Shown piece after piece: positions 6,508 through 11,797 of a stretch of 11,797 nt of DNA. The notes under the pieces were generated by a model. The model was given only the letters and a program-made list of their open reading frames with translations. It was not told where the DNA came from and did no database searches. The stretch spans positions 1 through 11,797 of the forward strand of contig JBHEKP010000066.1 of the NCBI GenBank assembly GCA_041859375.1, written 5' to 3'. The DNA is from JBHEKP01 sp041859375. GTDB taxonomy: Bacteria; Hydrogenedentota; Hydrogenedentia; Hydrogenedentales; CAITNO01. A program made the position numbers and the translations under genes. The stretch's first letter is position 1. Each line of letters opens with the position of its first letter.

Positions 6508-7512
6508 ATGCTGAGAGTTGGACTGATCGGATACGGATACTGGGGGCCCAACCTGGCCCGGAACATCAACGCCCACGAGGGCTGCGAGCTCGTGCGCGTG
6601 GCCGACATGCTGGAAAAACGGCGCAAAATCGTCCAGAAAAACTACCCCGCCGTGGACGTGGTGGACGATCCCTCCCTGGTCACCAAGGCGGCGGACATTG
6701 ACCTCGTCGTCGTGGCCACGCCGGTGTTCACCCATTACGGCTTCGCGAAGGAGGCCCTCCTCAACGGCAAGCACGTCTGGGTGGAAAAGCCCATGACCTC
6801 CAACTCGGAGCAGGCCCGCGAGCTGGTGGCGCTGGCGGCGGAGAGGAACCTCTCGCTCACCGTGGACCACACCTTCCTCTTCACCGGCGCGGTGAAAAAG
6901 ATGAAGGAGCTGGTGGACTCGGGCGAGCTGGGGCAGATCTACTATTACGACTCCGTGCGCATCAACCTCGGGCTGTTCCAGCACGACGTGAACGTGATCT
7001 GGGACCTCGCCCCCCACGACTTCGCCATCATGGACCACCTCCTCGGCCCCACCGCGCGCGCCCTCTCCGCCCACGGGTCCGGCCACTTCAACACCGGCAT
7101 GGAGGACGTGGCCTACGTGATTGTCTACTACGACAACAACCTCATGGCCCACTTCCACCTGAACTGGCTCTCCCCCGTGAAGGTGCGCCGCACCATCCTG
7201 GGCGGATCGAAGAAGATGCTCCTCTGGGACGACCTGAACATGGAGGAGCGCATCAAGATTTACGACAAGGGCATGGAGGTCACCACCAAGGAGGGCCTCT
7301 ACCAGGTGCTCGCCACGCCGCGCCACGGCGAGGTCCACGCCCCCGTCGTCTCGGGGCGGGAGGCGCTCCAGGCGGAGCTCGACTACCTCGTCGAATGCAT
7401 GAACACCGGCGCGCGGCCCTTCCACGACGGCGAGGCCGGCCTGCGCATGGTGCGCCTCCTTGAGGCCACCGACCAGTCCCTGCGCGGCCAGGGCCGGGTG
7501 GTGGAACTGTAG
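6508..7512 (+). CDS. Gfo/Idh/MocA-family sugar dehydrogenase, WlbA/WbpB-like
   Basis: A 334-residue NAD(P)-dependent oxidoreductase. The N-terminal Rossmann domain has GLIGYGYWGPNLARN (5-19), with a dinucleotide-binding GYGYWG, then VVVATPVFTHY (67-77) and the family's EKP motif in WVEKPM (91-96). The C-terminal alpha/beta domain carries DLAPHD (166-171), which holds the Asp/His pair usual at the active site. Members of this family with GYGYWGPN are common in sugar nucleotide loci, where the WlbA/WbpB type oxidises C3 of UDP-GlcNAcA before amination. The next gene encodes a WlbB/WbpD-like acetyltransferase, which supports that role. AGGA (6496-6499) lies 8 nt before the ATG. The gene follows the Wzz-like gene by 33 nt and precedes the acetyltransferase by 19 nt. 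Substrate is inferred; other sugar or inositol oxidations are possible. Confidence 0.87.
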   Translation: MLRVGLIGYGYWGPNLARNINAHEGCELVRVADMLEKRRKIVQKNYPAVDVVDDPSLVTKAADIDLVVVATPVFTHYGFAKEALLNGKHVWVEKPMTSNSEQARELVALAAERNLSLTVDHTFLFTGAVKKMKELVDSGELGQIYYYDSVRINLGLFQHDVNVIWDLAPHDFAIMDHLLGPTARALSAHGSGHFNTGMEDVAYVIVYYDNNLMAHFHLNWLSPVKVRRTILGGSKKMLLWDDLNMEERIKIYDKGMEVTTKEGLYQVLATPRHGEVHAPVVSGREALQAELDYLVECMNTGARPFHDGEAGLRMVRLLEATDQSLRGQGRVVEL

Positions 7513-7531
7513 GCACAGGAGCACACCGACC

Positions 7532-8017
7532 ATGGAATCACACAACCGCATCGCCCCGGACGTGGCGCTCGGCGAAAACGTGAAACTCGCCTGCTTCATC
7601 AACGCCTACGGCTGCCGCATCGGCGACCGGACGAAAATCGGCGCCTTCGTGGAAATCCAGAAGAACGCCGAAATCGGCGCGGACTGCAAAATTTCCAGCC
7701 ACACCTTCATCTGCGAGGGCGTCAAAATCGGGGACGGCGTCTTTGTCGGCCACAACGTGACCTTCATCAACGACCGCTACCCGCGCGCCGTGAACCCCGA
7801 CGGATCCCTCCAGACCGAGGCCGACTGGGCCGTGGAGCCCACGGTGGTGGGCGACCGCGCCTCGCTGGGATCCAGCGTCACCGTGCTCTGCGGCGTGGAA
7901 ATCGGCGCGGGCGCGATGGTGGGCGCGGGTTCGGTGGTCACCAAAACCGTGCCGCCCGGCGAGCTCTGGGCGGGCAACCCCGCGCGCTTCATCCGGAAAC
8001 TCAACCCCGGCGGCTGA
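7532..8017 (+). CDS. Left-handed beta-helix sugar N-acetyltransferase, WlbB/WbpD-like
   Basis: A 161-residue hexapeptide-repeat acyltransferase, usually a trimer that transfers acetyl from acetyl-CoA to an amino sugar. Repeats of the [LIV]-G-x4 type run through the protein (RIGDRTKIGAFVEI 29-42, AEIGADCKISSHTFI 46-60, VKIGDGVFVGHNVTFIN 64-80, TVVGDRASLGSSVTV 104-118, VEIGAGAMVGAGSVVTKTV 122-140), with a CoA-side AGNPARFIRK (147-156). The loop GHNVTFINDRYPRA (73-86) is typical of the WlbB/WbpD group, which acetylates the C3 amine of UDP-2-acetamido-3-amino uronic acids. The start at 7532 has AGGAG 10 nt upstream; an in-frame extension to 7460 would lie inside the previous gene. The Gfo/Idh gene in front supplies the matching pathway step, but the aminotransferase between the two reactions is not in the window. 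Confidence 0.88.
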   Translation: MESHNRIAPDVALGENVKLACFINAYGCRIGDRTKIGAFVEIQKNAEIGADCKISSHTFICEGVKIGDGVFVGHNVTFINDRYPRAVNPDGSLQTEADWAVEPTVVGDRASLGSSVTVLCGVEIGAGAMVGAGSVVTKTVPPGELWAGNPARFIRKLNPGG

Positions 8018-8041
8018 GCCGCCCATGGGACGCACCCCGAC

Positions 8042-9259
8042 GTGACCGACACGCCGAAAAAGCGGCAGCCCGGCGCGCTGCTCATGGTGGAAAACCTCTC
8101 CGTGCCCTTCGACCGGCGCGTCTGGCGCGAGGCCGAATGCCTGCGCGACGCCGGCTGGCGCGTCACCGTCATCTCCCCGAAGGGGAAGGACCGCGACACC
8201 GAGTCCCGCGAGACGATTGACGGCATCGAGGTGCGCCGCTTCCGGCTCTGGGAGGCGGAGGGCGGGGCCGCCGCCTACGCCGTGGAGTACGGGCAGGCGC
8301 TGGTGATGATGTTTCTGCTCGCCCTCGGGGTGTGGATCCGGCGCGGCTTCGACGTCATCCAAATCTGCAACCCGCCCGACCTCCTGTTCCTCACCACCCT
8401 GCCCTTCAAACTTATTGGCAAGCGGGTTATTTTTGATCACCACGATCTCTTTCCCGAACTTTATGTCTCCAAAACCGGCGGCGGGCAGGGCGGCCGGGTG
8501 TACAAAATTCTGCTGCTGCTGGAGCGCATGACCTTCCGCGCCGCCGACGTGGTCATGTCCACCAACGCGTCCTACCGCGCCGTCGCCACGGGCCGGGGCG
8601 GGCGCGCCCCCGAGAAGGTCTTTGTCGTGCGCAACGGCCCGGAACTCGCGCGCATCCGTGAGGCACGGCCCAACCCCGCCCTCAAAGAGGGCCGGGAGCA
8701 CCTGCTCGTCTACGTGGGCATGATGGGCGGCCAGGACGGACTCGACTACCTCATGCGCGCCGTGGACATCCTGCGCCGCGACCTTGGCCGGGAGGACTTC
8801 CACCTGATGCTTGTGGGCGACGGGCCGGTGATGCCGGAAATGAAGCGTTTCGCGGAGGCGAACAACCTCGCCGACCGAGTCACCTTCACCGGTCTGGTGG
8901 CGCAGGACAAGGTGTTCGAGGCCGTGGCCACGGCGTCCGTGTGCGTCTGCCCCGACCCCGACGTGGGCATGAACGCCCACTCCACCCTGGTCAAGGTGCT
9001 GGAATACATCGGCCTGGGCAAGCCCGTGGCCGCCTTCGATCTCGCCGAAACCCGCGCCTCCGCCGGGGAGGCGGCGCTTTACGCCACGCCCAACAGCGAG
9101 CGCGAACTCGCCGAAAACATCGCATGGCTGCTGGACCACCCGGAGGAGCGGGAGCGCATGGGCCAAACCGGCCGGGACCGCATCCTCAACGGCCTCGCCT
9201 GGGACCATCAAAAGCCGCAGCTCCTGGCCGCCTATGACGCCGCGCTCCGCCGCCGCTGA
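8042..9259 (+). CDS. GT4-family glycosyltransferase (GT-B fold)
   Basis: A 405-residue retaining glycosyltransferase expected to add a sugar to a lipid-linked glycan at the inner face of the membrane. The N-terminal domain has MVENLSVPFDRRVWREAECL (15-34), typical of GT4 enzymes in polysaccharide loci, a hydrophobic ALVMMFLLALGVWI (86-99) that may dip into the membrane, and FDHHDLFPELY (131-141). The C-terminal donor domain has VYVGMMGGQDGLDYLMRAVD (223-242), LMLVGDGP (255-262), VTFTGLV (280-286) and NAHSTLVKVLEYIGLGKPVA (311-330). Glu321 of the EX7E motif is kept, but the first acidic residue is replaced, as in related enzymes with an HSTLVKVLEY pattern. The GTG start at 8042 lies 24 nt after the acetyltransferase stop with only a weak GGGA upstream. 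The ATG at codon 15 would remove little of the conserved part and is an alternative. The TGA stop abuts the stop of the converging gene. Confidence 0.9.
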   Translation: MTDTPKKRQPGALLMVENLSVPFDRRVWREAECLRDAGWRVTVISPKGKDRDTESRETIDGIEVRRFRLWEAEGGAAAYAVEYGQALVMMFLLALGVWIRRGFDVIQICNPPDLLFLTTLPFKLIGKRVIFDHHDLFPELYVSKTGGGQGGRVYKILLLLERMTFRAADVVMSTNASYRAVATGRGGRAPEKVFVVRNGPELARIREARPNPALKEGREHLLVYVGMMGGQDGLDYLMRAVDILRRDLGREDFHLMLVGDGPVMPEMKRFAEANNLADRVTFTGLVAQDKVFEAVATASVCVCPDPDVGMNAHSTLVKVLEYIGLGKPVAAFDLAETRASAGEAALYATPNSERELAENIAWLLDHPEERERMGQTGRDRILNGLAWDHQKPQLLAAYDAALRRR

Positions 9260-11797
9260 TCACTCCGCCGCCACCGCGTAGGAGTCCACCGCCGGGTCAC
9301 ACGCCATCACGAGCCAGCCCCCCTCCTCCGACAGCGACACGGCCCCCTCCCCCCCGCCCCCGGAGGTCGCCTGCGCGGCGGCCACCTTCCCGCCGAACAG
9401 GGAGGGCGAAAGGTGCAGGGTGAACAACGGCCCGCCCTCCGCGGCGGGTTCCACCCGCAGGGGGCTGTCCTCCCCGAGCACATGGTTGACGGTCACCGCG
9501 CCGTTCGTGCGCACCGGACCGAAGTCCACCACCCGGCGTTCCGGGTTCATCCGGGCCAGCAGCGGATCCGACTCCGCCGCGGGCGGCTCCCACGCGACGC
9601 CATCCGCGCCGGTGACCAGCGCGCCGAGCCTCACCCGCCGCTCCCCGTCGCACGGGCCCGCCATGGGGCACCGCGCGCCGCCCGGCAGGAAGAGCCCCGC
9701 CCGGATTTCAAACCGCGTCCCCGGCGGCGTGCCCTCCGGTATCCGCCCCGCCCCCGTGGTGGCCGCCGGGCCGGTCCATTGGGTGGGCGGTGTGGCAAAC
9801 GCCTGGTGCGCCTGGAAGGCGATCTTCCCGCCGGCGTCCACAAAATGCACAAAGGGCAGCCAGTCGCTGGACGGCGTGCTCTCCGCGCTCCAGGCAAGCG
9901 CCACCGTGACGACGCCGTCGGGGGCGGCCTGCACACTGTCGGCGCGCACCGCCACAGCCTCCGCCTCCACGGGCACGGGCCGCGCGTTGTAATAGCCGAC
10001 GACAAGCTGGCCCTCCCCGCCCCTGAGTTCGCCCCATTCCACAATCACCCCGTCAATGCGGGTGATGCCCGAAATGAGCCCGTCCCTGCCGCCGCCGTTG
10101 GACAGGGCGACAAACCCGTACTGCGGAAGAACCCGCTCCCGTCCCCCCGCGTCCACGGTCCAGTCCGCCGCGCCCCGGTTGATCCACGCCTCCGTGCCGT
10201 TTTCGCCGGTCCAGAGGATGTGCTGCCGGTGCGGGTCGCCGTCCGCAAATTCCACCCGGCGCACGCGAACGGCTCCCTCCAGCACGGGCGCGGTGAGGGA
10301 GAAAAGCCGCCATTTGCGCAGCACGTCGCGGCTGTGCGGCTCCCGCACCATGGGCGGGTGGCCCGCCATCACCTCGGCGGTGATGTAGTCGTCGCTGTAC
10401 ATGCCGTGCAGGCGCGGGTCGAGCCCGGCGGCGTAGCGGGACTCGTAGCCCGCGCCGTGGGCGGCGAAGCGGTGCCGGTGCGCCGCGTCAAACCATGGGA
10501 TGCGCTCCGCGTCCGCGCACTTGATCCGCCAGGTCATGCCCGCCCCCTCCTTTGGCGGGTCGGGATCCACGCGCAGGTGGTTGCACTGGCTGCCGTCGAG
10601 GGCGCCGATCAACTGGTCCGTGCCGCTCTCGGAGATGACGGGCACGCCGCCGAGACTTTCGCTGATCCGGCGGAAGGCCCGCTCCCATGCGGCGCGGGTG
10701 TACGCGCGGGTCTGGTACCTGCCGTCCCAGGTCCACGCGTCATAGGGTCCGATGGAGGACCACACGTCCACAAAATAACCCGTGGGCTCGCAGAACAGTT
10801 TGATCAGCCCCAGGTTCCGGTCCATGAAGGGCCAGAATCCGTCCGTGGCCCAGCGGTAGGCCTGCGCGCCCCGGTACTCGTTCAGCCACGCGCGCACGGG
10901 CCCGCCCGACGCGGAAAAGAGCACGTTCTTGTAGGTGAACCCGTCGGCGTCCGGATACAGGTCAATGTAGTTGTCGTGGGGCACAAAGAGCGCCCCGGCG
11001 GCGCGGCACGTCTCGGCAAGTTTCTTGAAGTCCTCCCCCGAACCGAATTCGGGATTGGGCGGGAAGATGTCGGGCAGGCGGTAGTCATAGCCCCAGCGCT
11101 GCCAGTTGTGCCACAGCACCACGCAGTTGTCGCCGCCCACCTCGGCAAAGGTCTTTTCCAGCGCCGCCGCCGTCTCCGCGTAGCGGCCGCCCCAGAGGTC
11201 CAGCACCATCTTGCCGCGAAGCGCCGCCACCCCCGGCGACGCGGGCCGCGTGTCTATCTTTTCCGCCCAGACGCCGACACCGTCCCAGACATTCGCGCAG
11301 GGGATCACCGAGATGGTCTGGTCGCCCCCGGCGTGCATGGCAAAGCATTTGGCCCCCCGGCTGAACTCAAGGCGCACCGGCGGCGCGCTCACGCCGTGCA
11401 CCAGCGACAGGCCGCCGTCAAAGTCGAATCCGGCGTAGGAGGTGGCCATCTGGTGGCCGTCGTGCCACAGGTTGAAGTCCTCCGGATCGCGCAGCACGTT
11501 GCCCACCCCGGCATAGACCTGGTGCGGTGTCCTGTCCATTGGCCCCAGCGCGGCATCCTCGATGTGCACGTCAAACCAGGGCGCGGGCGCGGGCGTGTTT
11601 TCCAGGCGGAGCGCGGCCTGGAGCGCCGCGTCACCGGGCGCGACGGCAAGGTCGATCACCAGGTCATAACTGTTTTCGCCGTGGCGCATCCTGTGCCGGC
11701 GGCGCAACCCGTTTTCCACGGGTTCGGAGACAACCTCCAGCAGTTCCGTCGGCCCGGCCCCGTCCTCAAGCTGGTCGCCCAGCACGCGCACCCGCAG
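9260..11797 (-). CDS. Putative GH101/GH129-like glycoside hydrolase, 5' end beyond window
   Basis: 845 residues are visible; the reading frame is open through the right edge, so the start and any signal peptide are missing (numbers count from the first visible codon at 11797). Residues about 40-180 look like a beta-sandwich. Residues about 195-500 look like a TIM-barrel hydrolase: LWHNWQRWGYDYRLPD (228-243), LFVPHDNYIDLYPD (270-283), GYFVDVWSS (340-348) and GVPVISESGTDQ (384-395). Asp344 after a hydrophobic strand and Glu390, about 46 residues on, are candidate nucleophile and acid/base, resembling the arrangement in GH101/GH129 alpha-N-acetylgalactosaminidases and DUF5696-type proteins. After residue 500 come beta-rich modules, including one at about 615-745 with the FVHFVDAGGKIAFQ, PPTQW and GLFLPGG pattern seen in domains attached to many secreted or membrane proteins. 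The substrate is unknown. It might trim surface or host glycans, or be unrelated to the polysaccharide genes it converges on. Confidence 0.6.
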   Translation of the reverse strand: MRVRVLGDQLEDGAGPTELLEVVSEPVENGLRRRHRMRHGENSYDLVIDLAVAPGDAALQAALRLENTPAPAPWFDVHIEDAALGPMDRTPHQVYAGVGNVLRDPEDFNLWHDGHQMATSYAGFDFDGGLSLVHGVSAPPVRLEFSRGAKCFAMHAGGDQTISVIPCANVWDGVGVWAEKIDTRPASPGVAALRGKMVLDLWGGRYAETAAALEKTFAEVGGDNCVVLWHNWQRWGYDYRLPDIFPPNPEFGSGEDFKKLAETCRAAGALFVPHDNYIDLYPDADGFTYKNVLFSASGGPVRAWLNEYRGAQAYRWATDGFWPFMDRNLGLIKLFCEPTGYFVDVWSSIGPYDAWTWDGRYQTRAYTRAAWERAFRRISESLGGVPVISESGTDQLIGALDGSQCNHLRVDPDPPKEGAGMTWRIKCADAERIPWFDAAHRHRFAAHGAGYESRYAAGLDPRLHGMYSDDYITAEVMAGHPPMVREPHSRDVLRKWRLFSLTAPVLEGAVRVRRVEFADGDPHRQHILWTGENGTEAWINRGAADWTVDAGGRERVLPQYGFVALSNGGGRDGLISGITRIDGVIVEWGELRGGEGQLVVGYYNARPVPVEAEAVAVRADSVQAAPDGVVTVALAWSAESTPSSDWLPFVHFVDAGGKIAFQAHQAFATPPTQWTGPAATTGAGRIPEGTPPGTRFEIRAGLFLPGGARCPMAGPCDGERRVRLGALVTGADGVAWEPPAAESDPLLARMNPERRVVDFGPVRTNGAVTVNHVLGEDSPLRVEPAAEGGPLFTLHLSPSLFGGKVAAAQATSGGGGEGAVSLSEEGGWLVMACDPAVDSYAVAAE

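Noticed and set aside
4876..7602. A 2.7-kb open frame on the minus strand, antisense to the chain-length and dehydrogenase genes
   Set aside because: It is antisense to two genes with clear topology or family motifs. Its protein is rich in His, Val, Gly and Leu with no recognisable domain, as expected when GC-rich third positions suppress stops on the opposite strand.
8025..8045. A short ATG-initiated frame before the GTG start of the GT4 gene
   Set aside because: It encodes only six residues with no good ribosome binding site and is out of frame with the glycosyltransferase; likely chance.
7538..9211. A 557-codon open frame on the minus strand, antisense to the acetyltransferase and GT4 genes
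   Set aside because: Same GC-driven shadow effect; composition is His/Gly/Val-rich and no motif is visible, while the plus strand holds two convincing enzymes.

Overview
The window is GC-rich bacterial DNA (roughly two thirds G+C by eye) from a Gram-negative-type (diderm) organism, because it carries parts of the lipopolysaccharide export pathway (lptC-like and lptA-like genes) beside polysaccharide assembly genes. The mix of envelope polysaccharide genes with a large GH101/GH129-like glycoside hydrolase candidate would fit an environmental lineage such as Hydrogenedentota, Planctomycetota, Lentisphaerota or a relative. That placement is a guess from gene style; no marker gene is present.

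Layout. Positions 1-4501 form a compact leftward (minus strand) gene string, in transcription order: an SDR sugar epimerase/dehydratase (4501-3440), a GT2 glycosyltransferase (3462-2644), nadC for NAD synthesis (2516-1680), coaX for coenzyme A synthesis (1636-845), an lptC-like lipoprotein (848-249) and an lptA-like periplasmic protein cut by the window edge (252-1). The first pair overlaps by 23 nt. coaX/lptC and lptC/lptA are each joined by 4-nt ATGA overlaps. A 215-bp divergent intergenic region (4502-4716) holds a plausible sigma70-type promoter for the leftward genes and an operator-like TTGCACC palindrome in front of the rightward genes. Positions 4717-9259 form a rightward string: a Wzz/GumC-type chain-length protein, a Gfo/Idh/MocA sugar dehydrogenase, a left-handed beta-helix sugar N-acetyltransferase and a GT4 glycosyltransferase, with gaps of 19-33 nt. 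From 9260 to the right edge a large leftward gene, missing its 5' end, encodes a putative glycoside hydrolase. Its stop codon abuts the stop of the GT4 gene with no base between them.

How the genes may work together. The two divergent strings look like part of a cell-surface polysaccharide locus. The SDR and the Gfo/Idh plus acetyltransferase pair would make modified nucleotide sugars, the acetyltransferase pair resembling the WlbA/WlbB (WbpB/WbpD) steps to diacetamido-uronic acids. The GT2 and GT4 enzymes would transfer sugars, the Wzz-like protein would set chain length, and LptC/LptA would carry LPS across the periplasm. A flippase, polymerase, priming transferase and the PLP aminotransferase expected beside the WlbA/WlbB pair are not in the window, so the locus is incomplete here or relies on genes elsewhere.

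I found no RNA genes, CRISPR arrays, insertion sequences or other mobile elements. No clearly new biological system is visible. The items most worth a second look are the operator-like palindrome, the SDR with Phe in place of the catalytic Tyr, the fusion of NAD/CoA cofactor genes to LPS export by coupled overlaps, and the unclassified glycoside hydrolase.
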